Part shown: positions 17,082-25,239 of the stretch, one piece after another
How positions within the stretch are numbered: position 1 is the stretch's first letter
Layout: each line of letters opens with the position of its first letter
Source of the DNA: an uncultured Oscillospiraceae bacterium
GTDB lineage: Bacteria; Bacillota; Clostridia; Oscillospirales; Ruminococcaceae
Direction of reading: 5' to 3'
NCBI GenBank assembly: GCA_949743955.1
Contig: CATJVQ010000038.1
Span: 1 to 45,000, forward strand
DNA: 45,000 nt
Translations under genes and position numbers: made by a program
The notes under the pieces: model-generated
What the model was told of the DNA's origin: nothing
What the model saw: the letters and a program-made list of their open reading frames with translations, nothing else
Database searches by the model: none

Positions 17082-18740
17082 TTGGTAAGTGGCAAACAGC
17101 TGCGGGACGCGTTTCTCTGCGCGGCCGGCAGGATACAGTCCGAGCGGCAGACGGTGGATGCGTTAAATGTCTTCCCCGTGCCGGATGGGGATACAGGGAC
17201 CAATATGTCGATGACCATCGGCAACACGGTCAGAGAGCTGGAGAAGCTGCCGGATTCGGCGAGCGTCGCGCAGGCATCGGCTGTGGCGGCGTCGGCTCTC
17301 TTGAGGGGAGCGAGGGGGAATTCGGGTGTCATCCTTTCGCTTTTGTTCCGCGGTTTTTCCAAGGAGCTTCATGAAAAGCAGGAGGCCTCTCCCGCCGATT
17401 TTGCCGCCGCGCTCGAGAGAGGCGTGAAGGCGGCATATAAGGCGGTCATGAAGCCGACAGAGGGCACCATCCTGACTGTCGCGCGTCTGGCGGCGCAGAG
17501 GGCTTCCGAGCTGGCCGAAGCCGGCGTGGAGGACGGGGCGTTCTGGTCGGGCGTTGTGGAAGCGGCGTCCGCCGCGCTGGAGACAACGCCGGAGCTGCTG
17601 CCTGTCTTAAAAAAGGCGGGCGTTGTGGATGCGGGCGGCAAGGGCTTCCTCATTGTGCTCGAGGGGATGAACCACATCTTCCAAGGCGGGAGCTTGGAGA
17701 GCGTGGCCGAATCCGTTCCCCCGCAGGCCCAGGCGGGGCCGACACTCGTCGAGTTCGATACAACCGGCGGCTTCGACGGACAGATCACCTTCACCTACTG
17801 CACAGAGTTCCTCATCGACCGCGATTCGCAGAAGGATTCTGTCTCGCTGCGCGCGTATCTGGAATCCATCGGCGACTGCGTGGTCGTGGTGGATGATGAG
17901 GAGATCGTCAAGGTACACGTGCATACGGACAATCCGGGCAAGGCGATTGAAGAGGCGCTCGGTTACGGCAGCCTCACGAAGGTGAAGATCGAAAATATGC
18001 GCGAGCAGTTCGCGCAGGCCGGGCTGGCCGCGGCAGAAAAGGTGTCGGACACGCTGCCGTATGTGCCCGTCGATCCAGAGAGAAAGGCCGGCTTCGTCGT
18101 GATCGCTGCGGGAGACGGTGTGTGCAGCCTGTTCCAGGATTTGGGCGCCGATCATGTCGTCAGCGGCGGGCAGACGATGAACCCCTCGACCGACGATATC
18201 CTCTCCGCTATCCAGGCGACACCCGCGAAGACAGTGTTTGTCCTGCCCAATAACAAGAACATCATCATGGCGGCGGAGCAGGCGGCGCGCTTGGCGGACA
18301 GGGACGTGCGCGTACTCCAGACGCTCACCATCCCGCAGGGGATGGCGGCGATGCTCAACTACAATCCGGAAGCGGATGTCGCTGCGAACAGCGCGGCCAT
18401 GACCCAGGCGGCCGAGCGTGTCTCGACCGGACTGGTCACATTCGCCGCCCGCGACAGCGATTTTGACGGGCATCACATCAAGCAGGGCGAGCTGCTCGCG
18501 CTCGAGGGCGGGAAGCTCCTTTTCACCGAGACAAACGTGGAAAAAACGCTCGTGCGCTTGGTGCGCTCGATGACCGGCAAGGAGACGAGCTTCATCACCG
18601 TGCTCTACGGCGAGGATATCGACGAGGAGCAGGCCGAGCAGGCGGAGAGCGCCCTGCGGGAGAAGCTGAGCGGCGATATCGAGCTTTCGTTCATCAGCGG
18701 CGGGCAGCCGGTCTATTATTTCATCGTTTCCGTGGAGTGA
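17082..18740 (+). CDS. fakA: Fatty acid kinase ATP-binding subunit FakA (YloV, DhaL domain)
   Basis: Phosphorylates fatty acids held by a FakB (DegV-family) protein, feeding exogenous fatty acids to phospholipid synthesis. The N-terminal DhaL-type kinase domain (about residues 1-200) has ALNVFPVPDGDTGTNM, in which Asp35 and Asp37 bind magnesium-ATP, and RGARGNSGVILS. The middle domain contains FTYCTEFLID and VHVHTDNPGKAIEEAL, and a DegV-like C-terminal domain ends at residue 552. I favour the TTG at 17082, 8 nt after AAGGAG; the GTG at 17073 overlaps that ribosome site. A candidate partner, the DegV protein at 30875-31747, is in the same window. It ends 1 nt before a long palindrome. Confidence 0.94.
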   Translation: MVSGKQLRDAFLCAAGRIQSERQTVDALNVFPVPDGDTGTNMSMTIGNTVRELEKLPDSASVAQASAVAASALLRGARGNSGVILSLLFRGFSKELHEKQEASPADFAAALERGVKAAYKAVMKPTEGTILTVARLAAQRASELAEAGVEDGAFWSGVVEAASAALETTPELLPVLKKAGVVDAGGKGFLIVLEGMNHIFQGGSLESVAESVPPQAQAGPTLVEFDTTGGFDGQITFTYCTEFLIDRDSQKDSVSLRAYLESIGDCVVVVDDEEIVKVHVHTDNPGKAIEEALGYGSLTKVKIENMREQFAQAGLAAAEKVSDTLPYVPVDPERKAGFVVIAAGDGVCSLFQDLGADHVVSGGQTMNPSTDDILSAIQATPAKTVFVLPNNKNIIMAAEQAARLADRDVRVLQTLTIPQGMAAMLNYNPEADVAANSAAMTQAAERVSTGLVTFAARDSDFDGHHIKQGELLALEGGKLLFTETNVEKTLVRLVRSMTGKETSFITVLYGEDIDEEQAEQAESALREKLSGDIELSFISGGQPVYYFIVSVE

Positions 18741-18784
18741 TCCTGATATTGAGTAAATTGTACAATTTTAACTCAATATCAGGA
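18741..18784. repeat. 44-bp palindrome directly after fakA
   Basis: TCCTGATATTGAGT (18741-18754) and its exact reverse complement ACTCAATATCAGGA (18771-18784) form a perfect 14-bp stem. The 16-nt centre contains AAATTGTACAATTT, which is itself a perfect palindrome. It starts on the base after the fakA stop. No T-run follows, so it may be a terminator without a U tract, an operator or a recombination site. It is AT-rich in a GC-rich genome. Confidence 0.75.
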
Positions 18785-18811
18785 TAAGCGGAAGAATCTG
18801 GATCATCTTTT

Positions 18812-18841
18812 TTGTATAAACCGTCGGCGGCGGCACATAAT
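18812..18841 (+). promoter_or_regulatory. Weak promoter candidate for the topoisomerase leader
   Basis: TTGTAT at 18812-18817 and CATAAT at 18836-18841 with an 18-nt spacer. A transcript would begin near 18848, right at the first leader hairpin. The match is modest. Confidence 0.4.
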
Positions 18842-18846
18842 AAGAG

Positions 18847-18950
18847 AGGTTCGCGAGAGACATTGCGTTTGCGGCTCACAGGGCTTACAGTCTTCCGAAC
18901 CTTTGAACCGGCCGGATGGTAGCGATATACCTTCCGGCCGGTCTATTGTT
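18847..18950 (+). ncRNA. Candidate structured RNA or leader element upstream of the ParE-like gene
   Basis: Two hairpins in a row. AGGTTCG (18847-18853) pairs with CGAACCT (18896-18902), extended inside by GAGAC (18857-18861) with GTCTT (18890-18894). Then ACCGGCCGGA (18907-18916) pairs perfectly with TCCGGCCGGT (18933-18942), with an inner GGTA/TACC, and is followed by CTATTGTTGT. The second hairpin could end a short transcript of about 100 nt or attenuate the operon. I do not recognise an established RNA family; a passing similarity to 6S RNA motifs is not sufficient. Secondary structure is seen in the sequence; function is inferred. Confidence 0.4.
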
Positions 18951-18985
18951 GTGTCCGCCGTGACTTTCAGAAATAAACGCGAAAT

Positions 18986-19022
18986 GCCGGTGCTTTTGAG
19001 GGTTACTCCTCAAAAAGGCGGC
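18986..19022 (+). promoter_or_regulatory. Hairpin just upstream of the ParE-like ribosome binding site
   Basis: TTTTGAGG (18994-19001) pairs with CCTCAAAA (19008-19015) around GTTACT, and GCCG (18986-18989) pairs with CGGC (19019-19022) outside a small internal loop. It ends 8 nt before the GGAGG ribosome site at 19031-19035. It could affect translation start or message stability. No T-run follows. Confidence 0.5.
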
Positions 19023-19045
19023 ATTCATTCGGAGGCAAAAATTTA

Positions 19046-21022
19046 GTGGCAAAGCAGTACGACAATCAGAGTATATCGTCCTTAAAGGGCGCGGACCGGG
19101 TGCGTAAGCGTCCGGCTGTCATCTTCGGGTCGGACGGCATTGAAGGGTGCGAGCACTCGATGTTCGAGATCCTCTCCAACGCCATCGACGAGGCGCGCGA
19201 GGGGTATGGGAACCGGATAGCCGTCGCCCGTTATCGTGACGGATCGATAGAAATCGAGGACTTCGGGCGCGGCTGTCCGGTGGATTACAATGAAAAGGAG
19301 CGGCGCTATAACTGGGAGTTGGTCTTCTGCGAGCTGTATGCCGGCGGGAAGTACAACAACCTCGGCTCGGGCAGCTACGAATACTCCCTCGGCCTCAACG
19401 GCCTGGGCGCCTGCGCAACACAGTATGCGAGCGAGTGGATGGATGTGGAAATCCACGACGGAACATACCGCTATACATTGCGATTTGAACGGGGGGAGAA
19501 TGTCGGGGGGCTCCATAAGGAGGAGTCGAGCCGGAAGAAGAGCGGCACGCGCATTCGCTGGAAGCCGGATCTGGAGGTCTTCACCGACATTGACATCCCG
19601 CTCGCCCACTATGAGGACGTGATCAAGCGCCAGGCGGTGGTGAACCCCGGGGTGACGTTCGTCCTGCGGGATGAGAACGAAAGCGGCGGGTTCGAGACAG
19701 AGGAGTTCTTCTATGAGAAGGGCATCGTCGACTATGTCAGCGAGCTGGCGGGCGGAGAAGCCATCACGCCTGTGCAGTATTTCGAGGCCGAACGCCGCGG
19801 GCGCGACCGCGAGGATAAAGAGGAATATAAGGTGAAGCTCTCGGTGGCGGTGTGCTTCTCGAACAGCCAGGCACGGACGGAATACTACCACAATTCGAGC
19901 TTTCTCGAACACGGCGGATCGCCTGAGCGCGCTGTGCGCACCGCGTTCGTCAGCCAGATCGATGCGTACCTGCGCCAGGGTGGGAAGTACTTAAAAAACG
20001 AGGGGAAAATCACGTTCGCCGACGTGGAGGACTGCCTCCTGCTGGTTTCCAGCTCCTTCTCCACCCAGACAAGCTATGAGAACCAGACGAAGAAAGCTAT
20101 TACCAATAAGTTCATCTATGAGGCGATGGTGGACTTCCTCAAGTCAAACCTGCAAATTTACTTCATCGAAAACCCGGACGATGCGAACCGGATAGCGGAG
20201 CAGGTGCTCGTGAACAAGCGCAGCCGCGAGAACGCGGAGAAGACACGGCTCAACCTCAAGAAGAAGCTGGCGGGGAGCATCGATCTCTCGAACCGGGTGC
20301 AGAAGTTTGTTGACTGCCGCTCGAGGGATGCGAGCGAGCGCGAAATCTACATCGTGGAGGGCGACTCGGCGCTCGGCGCGTGCAAGCTCAGCCGGGACGC
20401 GCAGTTCCAGGCGATTATCCCCGTGCGCGGCAAGATCCTCAACTGCTTAAAGGCGGACGTCAATAAGATTTTTAAGAGCGAAATTATCACCGACATCTTC
20501 AAGGTGCTCGGGTGCGGCGTGGAGCTGCGGCATAAGGCTGCGGGGGAGCTTTCGTCGTTCGATATGGCGGGACTGCGGTGGAATAAGATCGTCATCTGCA
20601 CCGACGCGGACGTCGACGGCTTCCAGATCCGCACCCTCATCCTCACGATGATCTACACCCTCGCCCCCACGCTGATCGAGGAGGGGGTTGTGTATATCGC
20701 GGAATCGCCGCTGTATGAGATCACGGCGAAGGACAAGACATATTTCGCCTACACGGAGAGCGAGAAGACACGCGCCCTCGCCCAGATCGGCAAGCAGAAA
20801 TATAAGATCCAGCGCTCAAAGGGCCTCGGCGAAAACGACCCGGAGATGATGTGGCTGACGACAATGAATCCGAAAACACGCCGCCTTATCAAGGTTTCCC
20901 CGGCGGACGCCGAGAGCACAAAGCAGATGTTCGACGTCCTGCTCGGGAACGATCTGGAGGGGCGCAAGGAGTTCATCGCCCGCAGCGGGGCGAAGTATCT
21001 TGATGAAATTGACGTCAGTTAA
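19046..21022 (+). CDS. Divergent type IIA topoisomerase subunit B (ParE/GyrB-like)
   Basis: ATPase subunit of a second, non-canonical type IIA topoisomerase. The GHKL domain keeps LSNAIDEAREGYGN and EDFGRGCPVD, but the usual VRKRPGMYIG is replaced by VRKRPAVIFGSDG. A QTKKAI segment matches the QTK loop. The Toprim domain has EGDSALGACK (Glu438) where canonical enzymes have EGDSAGGSAK, PVRGKILN, and an intact metal site DADVDG (Asp520, 522, 524). The C-terminus with KIQRSKGLGE is standard. The length of 658 residues is normal and all catalytic residues I can identify are present. It begins at GTG with GGAGG 10 nt upstream and a structured leader. Its partner follows after 72 nt. I infer a topoisomerase IV-like decatenase; a gyrase is expected elsewhere. 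Confidence 0.9.
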   Translation: MAKQYDNQSISSLKGADRVRKRPAVIFGSDGIEGCEHSMFEILSNAIDEAREGYGNRIAVARYRDGSIEIEDFGRGCPVDYNEKERRYNWELVFCELYAGGKYNNLGSGSYEYSLGLNGLGACATQYASEWMDVEIHDGTYRYTLRFERGENVGGLHKEESSRKKSGTRIRWKPDLEVFTDIDIPLAHYEDVIKRQAVVNPGVTFVLRDENESGGFETEEFFYEKGIVDYVSELAGGEAITPVQYFEAERRGRDREDKEEYKVKLSVAVCFSNSQARTEYYHNSSFLEHGGSPERAVRTAFVSQIDAYLRQGGKYLKNEGKITFADVEDCLLLVSSSFSTQTSYENQTKKAITNKFIYEAMVDFLKSNLQIYFIENPDDANRIAEQVLVNKRSRENAEKTRLNLKKKLAGSIDLSNRVQKFVDCRSRDASEREIYIVEGDSALGACKLSRDAQFQAIIPVRGKILNCLKADVNKIFKSEIITDIFKVLGCGVELRHKAAGELSSFDMAGLRWNKIVICTDADVDGFQIRTLILTMIYTLAPTLIEEGVVYIAESPLYEITAKDKTYFAYTESEKTRALAQIGKQKYKIQRSKGLGENDPEMMWLTTMNPKTRRLIKVSPADAESTKQMFDVLLGNDLEGRKEFIARSGAKYLDEIDVS

Positions 21023-21094
21023 ACTGCCTCTTCCGAATAGAACGGCAGGCGGTTTATCAAAGCCCGGGATAACGAAGGAAACGGAAGGAAAGCA

Positions 21095-23347
21095 ATGGCA
21101 AAAGCAAAGAAGGAGCGCGAGGCCCGCCATGCGGGGGAGCTTGGCAGTGCGGTGATTGAAAACGCGGGGGTGATGCTGGAGCAGCCGATTGTGGAGACGC
21201 TCGAAAAAAACTACATGCCCTATGCGATGAGCGTCATCATCTCGCGCGCTATACCGGAGATCGACGGCTTTAAGCCCGCCCACCGCAAGCTGCTCTATAC
21301 GATGTATAAAATCGGACTCCTGACAGGGGCGAGAACCAAGTCCTCGAACATCGTGGGGGAGACAATGAAGCTCAACCCCCACGGCGACCAGGCCATCTAT
21401 GACACGATGGTGCGCCTCTCGCGCGGATACGAGGCGCTGCTTCATCCGTATGTGGATTCGAAGGGGAACTTCGGCAAGGCGTATTCGCGCGACATGATGT
21501 GCGCCGCCCCGCGGTATACGGAGGCGAAGCTCGCGCCCATCGCAGCGGAGCTTTTCGAGGAGATTGACCGCGATACGGTCGATATGGTCGATAATTATGA
21601 CGGACGTATGAAGGAGCCCGTCCTTCTGCCGGTGAAGTTTCCGTCGGTGCTCGTCAATTCCAACGTGGGCATCGCGGTGGGGATGGCCTCGAGCATCTGC
21701 CCGTTTAACCTCAGCGAGGTCTGCGCGACAGCGATTGAGCTGTTAAAAAACCCGTCGCACGACATCTCCCTGACACTCGGCGGGCCGGACTTCCCTGGCG
21801 GGGGTAGCATTATTTATGATAAGGAAGGCTTCGAGCGCATCTACCGCACAGGGCGGGGAGGCGTCAGCGTCCGTTCGCGCTACACCTATGACCGGGCGAA
21901 CAACTGCATCGAGATTACAGAGATCCCCCCCTCGACGACTGTCGAAGCCATTATGGACAAGGTGGTCGATTTAATCAAGCAGGGCAAGATCCGCGAAATC
22001 AGCGACATGCGCGACGAGACGGATCTGAAGGGGCTCAAGCTCACCATCGACTGCAAGCGTGGCGTGGATCCGGATAAGCTCATGCAGAAGCTCTTCCGCC
22101 TCACCCCTGCGCAGGACACGTTTTCCTGTAACTTCAATATCCTCATCGGCGGCGTGCCGAAGGTCATGGGCGTGCGGGAGATCTTCGAGGAGTGGCTGGC
22201 GTTCCGGCAGGAGTGCGTGACACGGCGCATCGGGTTCGATCTCGCGCGGAAGAAGGAAAAGCTGCACCTGCTCTTGGGCCTGCGCAAAATCCTCTTGGAT
22301 ATCGACAAGGCGGTCAAAATCGTGCGGGAGACGGCGCAGGAGACACAGGTTGTCCCGAACCTGATGATCGGCTTCGGTATCGACGAGGTACAGGCCGAGT
22401 ACGTAGCAAACATCCAGCTGCGGCACCTCAACCGGGAATTTATCCTCCGGCGCACCGAGGAGGTCGACGCGCTCCAGGAAGAAATAGCGGGTATGGAGGA
22501 GACACTCCAGAGCAAAAAGAAGATTCAGGCCATCATCATTTCCGAGCTGCGGGGAATAGTGAAGAAATACGGCCAGCCGCGCCGGAGCCTCATCATTGAG
22601 CCGGATGAAAGCGAGGAGGCCGGCGGGGATGACGAGACGCCGGACTATCCGGTTCATGTGTTCTTTACGGAGCAGGGGTATTTCAAGAAGATCACCCCGC
22701 AGTCCCTGCGGATGTCGGGCGAGCAGGCGCTCAAGGAGGGCGACGCGCTGTGCCTGACGTGCGAAGCGACCAACCGGAGCGATCTGCTCTTCTTTACGAG
22801 CGCGGCGCAGGTGTATAAGAGCGCATGCAGCGAGTTCGACGGGACAAAGGCGAGCGTGCTCGGCGATTATATCCCGGCGCGGCTGGGCTTTTCGGAGGGG
22901 GAAGCGCCGCTGTATCTGGCTGTCACGGCGGATTACGCGGGATATATGCTCTTCTTCTTCGAGAACGGGCGCGCCGCGAAGGTACCGCTTTCGGCCTACC
23001 AGACCAAGACACGGCGCAGAAAGCTCCTCGGGGCGTTCTGCGGTAAATTCCCTGTTGCGGCGATTTACTGCGTCCGGGAGGACGGCGAGTTTCTTCTCAC
23101 GACCAGCAAGGGGAGAAAGCTCATTTTAAACACGGCGCTCATCCCCGAGAAGACGACGAAGACGACGCAGGGCGTCACTGTACTGACACTGCCGCGCGGG
23201 GGGAAGCTCGTGAGCGTACAGCCGTATGAGGCCGGTTCGCTTCTTCCGGCGGAGCACCGGTACCGCCCGAAGAGCCTGCCCGCGTCGGGCGCGCTGCCGA
23301 GGGCGCAGGATGTCGGGCAGACAACGCTTGAGAGTCAGGAGGATTGA
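21095..23347 (+). CDS. Divergent type IIA topoisomerase subunit A (ParC/GyrA-like)
   Basis: DNA breakage-reunion subunit paired with the preceding ParE-like protein. YAMSVIISRAIPEIDGFKPAHRKLLYTMY is the conserved N-terminal core, split here by ordinary substitutions. The active-site Tyr141 lies in PRYTEAKL. In the quinolone-determining region the normal HPHGDSAVYD reads NPHGDQAIYD, so Gln99 replaces the Ser equivalent to GyrA Ser83, while the Asp equivalent to Asp87 is kept. A coiled-coil tower follows (about residues 365-500). The C-terminal 230 residues contain beta-strand repeats but no GyrA box (QRRGGKG), which argues against DNA wrapping and supercoiling and for decatenation or relaxation. 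The ATG has GGAAGGAAAG upstream. It overlaps or abuts ygiQ. Confidence 0.9.
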   Translation: MAKAKKEREARHAGELGSAVIENAGVMLEQPIVETLEKNYMPYAMSVIISRAIPEIDGFKPAHRKLLYTMYKIGLLTGARTKSSNIVGETMKLNPHGDQAIYDTMVRLSRGYEALLHPYVDSKGNFGKAYSRDMMCAAPRYTEAKLAPIAAELFEEIDRDTVDMVDNYDGRMKEPVLLPVKFPSVLVNSNVGIAVGMASSICPFNLSEVCATAIELLKNPSHDISLTLGGPDFPGGGSIIYDKEGFERIYRTGRGGVSVRSRYTYDRANNCIEITEIPPSTTVEAIMDKVVDLIKQGKIREISDMRDETDLKGLKLTIDCKRGVDPDKLMQKLFRLTPAQDTFSCNFNILIGGVPKVMGVREIFEEWLAFRQECVTRRIGFDLARKKEKLHLLLGLRKILLDIDKAVKIVRETAQETQVVPNLMIGFGIDEVQAEYVANIQLRHLNREFILRRTEEVDALQEEIAGMEETLQSKKKIQAIIISELRGIVKKYGQPRRSLIIEPDESEEAGGDDETPDYPVHVFFTEQGYFKKITPQSLRMSGEQALKEGDALCLTCEATNRSDLLFFTSAAQVYKSACSEFDGTKASVLGDYIPARLGFSEGEAPLYLAVTADYAGYMLFFFENGRAAKVPLSAYQTKTRRRKLLGAFCGKFPVAAIYCVREDGEFLLTTSKGRKLILNTALIPEKTTKTTQGVTVLTLPRGGKLVSVQPYEAGSLLPAEHRYRPKSLPASGALPRAQDVGQTTLESQED

Positions 23348-23352
23348 GGCCG

Positions 23353-25239
23353 ATGCCGTTTTTGCCGGTCAGCCGCGAGGATATGCGCGAGCGCGGGTGG
23401 GAGCAGTGTGACTTTGTGATCGTCACCGGCGACGCATATGTTGATCACCCGAGCTTCGGCACGGCGGTCATCTCAAGGGTGCTCGAGAGTAAGGGGTACC
23501 GGGTGGGTGTCCTCTCCCAGCCGGACTGGCATGATCCGCGTTCGGTGCTCTCCCTCGGGAAGCCACGGCTGGCGTTCCTTGTCAACGCGGGGAATATCGA
23601 CTCAATGGTCGCACACTATACCGCCGCCAAGCGCCGCCGTAGCGGCGACGCCTATACTCCCGGCGGCAAAGCCGGCCGCCGCCCCGACCGGGCGGTGGAG
23701 GTCTACTGCGGGCTGATCCGCCGGGCGGCGCCGGAAAGCGTCATCCTCATCGGGGGGATCGAAGCGTCTCTGCGGCGTTTCGCGCACTACGATTACTGGG
23801 ACAATGCCGTGCGCCCGTCCATCCTCTTTTCCAGCGGCGCGGACGCGCTGCTCTACGGCATGGGCGAGCGCAGCATCGTGGAGGCGGCAGAGTGCCTGGA
23901 GAGGGGAGAAGCGCTCTCCGGCGTGCGCGGTGTGTGCTGGATGAGCGAGACAGGCGAAGTGGAGGGGGAGCATGTTTCGGTCGCGTCCTTCGAGAAGGTC
24001 GCGTCGGACAAGGCCGCCTATGCCCGCGCCCACCGGCTCGAGATGCTCGAGCAGGACGCTGTGACCGGCCGCACGGTGGTGCAGAAGCATGGCGGGCGCT
24101 TCCTGGTGCAGAACCCGCCGCAGAAAATCCTGTCTACCCCTGAGCTCGACGCCGTTTTCGCTCTGCCATATATGCGGGCGTACCACCCGTCCTATGAGAG
24201 CATGGGCGGGGTGAAGGCGATTGAAGAGGTCGAGTTTTCGATCATCCACAATCGCGGCTGCTTCGGCGGGTGCAATTTCTGTGCCATCACGCTCCATCAG
24301 GGGCGGAGGGTAGCGGTGCGCAGCCATCAGTCCGTGCTTGAGGAGGCGAAAGCGTTTACCCGGAACCCGCGGTTTAAGGGCATTGTCTCCGATGTCGGCG
24401 GTCCGACGGCGAACTTCCGCCGCCCCTCCTGCGCCCGGCAGATCCAGAAGGGCGTGTGCCCCGGCAGAAGCTGCCTCGCGCCGTCGCCCTGCCCGGAGAT
24501 GAAAGCGGATCAGAGCGATTATCTGCGCCTGCTGCGCGAAATCCGGGTGCTGCCGGGGATACGGCGTGTGTTCGTGCGCAGCGGTCTGCGCTTTGACTAT
24601 ATGCTGTATGATGAGGACAGCCAGTTTCTGGAGGAGCTTGTAAAATATCACGTTTCCGGGCAGCTCAAGGTCGCGCCCGAGCACTGCTCGGATCGGGTGC
24701 TCGACTGCATGGGCAAGCCGCACCACCATGTCTATGAACAGTTTGAGCGCGCGTTTTACCGCACGACACGCCGGGCCGGGAAGGAGCAGTATCTGGTGCC
24801 GTATCTGATGTCCTCGCATCCGGGAAGCCGGCTGGAGGACGCGGTGGAGCTGGCGATCTTCCTCAAGAAGCGGAACCTCCACCCTGAGCAGGTTCAGGAC
24901 TTCTACCCCACGCCGGGCACCAACTCGACGTGCATGTACTATACCCATCTGGATCCGATGACAGGGAAGCCTGTCTATGTGCCCGATACACCGCAGGAAA
25001 AACGGATGCAGCGGGCGCTCTTACAGTACTTTAAGCCGGAGAACCGGCGGCTGGTCATCGAAGCGCTCGAGCGGTGCGGGCGAACAGATTTAATCGGCCG
25101 GGGACCGCAGTGCCTTGTCACGCCCGACGCGGCGTATTTACGGACACAGAACCGCGTCACGCAGAACCGTGTCACGCGGACAAAGGATCGCGGAGAAGAA
25201 AGGAGAAGGGGCCATGGCGGCAAAAAGAAGAAAGCCTGA
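23353..25239 (+). CDS. YgiQ family radical SAM protein
   Basis: Large radical SAM protein of the YgiQ (UPF0313) family, 628 residues. An N-terminal domain (RGWEQCDFVIVTGDAYVDH...GVLSQPDW) precedes the radical SAM core. The 4Fe-4S ligands are Cys303, Cys307 and Cys310 in NRGCFGGCNFCAITLHQGR, the CxxxCxxC pattern. SDVGGPTANF and KVAPEHCS follow, then a C-terminal domain with FYPTPGTNSTCMYYT. The C-terminal 30 residues are strongly basic and contain a tandem 5-residue repeat. The reaction of the family is not established. I chose the ATG at 23353 with AGGAGG 10 nt upstream; the TTG at 23344 is too close to that site. The gene begins 5 nt after the topoisomerase A subunit. Confidence 0.93.
   Translation: MPFLPVSREDMRERGWEQCDFVIVTGDAYVDHPSFGTAVISRVLESKGYRVGVLSQPDWHDPRSVLSLGKPRLAFLVNAGNIDSMVAHYTAAKRRRSGDAYTPGGKAGRRPDRAVEVYCGLIRRAAPESVILIGGIEASLRRFAHYDYWDNAVRPSILFSSGADALLYGMGERSIVEAAECLERGEALSGVRGVCWMSETGEVEGEHVSVASFEKVASDKAAYARAHRLEMLEQDAVTGRTVVQKHGGRFLVQNPPQKILSTPELDAVFALPYMRAYHPSYESMGGVKAIEEVEFSIIHNRGCFGGCNFCAITLHQGRRVAVRSHQSVLEEAKAFTRNPRFKGIVSDVGGPTANFRRPSCARQIQKGVCPGRSCLAPSPCPEMKADQSDYLRLLREIRVLPGIRRVFVRSGLRFDYMLYDEDSQFLEELVKYHVSGQLKVAPEHCSDRVLDCMGKPHHHVYEQFERAFYRTTRRAGKEQYLVPYLMSSHPGSRLEDAVELAIFLKKRNLHPEQVQDFYPTPGTNSTCMYYTHLDPMTGKPVYVPDTPQEKRMQRALLQYFKPENRRLVIEALERCGRTDLIGRGPQCLVTPDAAYLRTQNRVTQNRVTRTKDRGEERRRGHGGKKKKA
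25148..25177 (+). repeat. Tandem 15-bp duplication in the ygiQ tail
   Basis: AGAACCGCGTCACGC (25148-25162) is followed directly by AGAACCGTGTCACGC (25163-25177), with one mismatch. It keeps frame and encodes a repeated QNRVT unit. Confidence 0.8.

Noticed and set aside
18847-18902. Resemblance to 6S RNA (GTTCGC near the 5' side and GGGCTTACAG near the 3' side)
   Set aside because: The paired region is about 56 nt, far shorter than 6S RNA, and no central bubble between long arms can be drawn.
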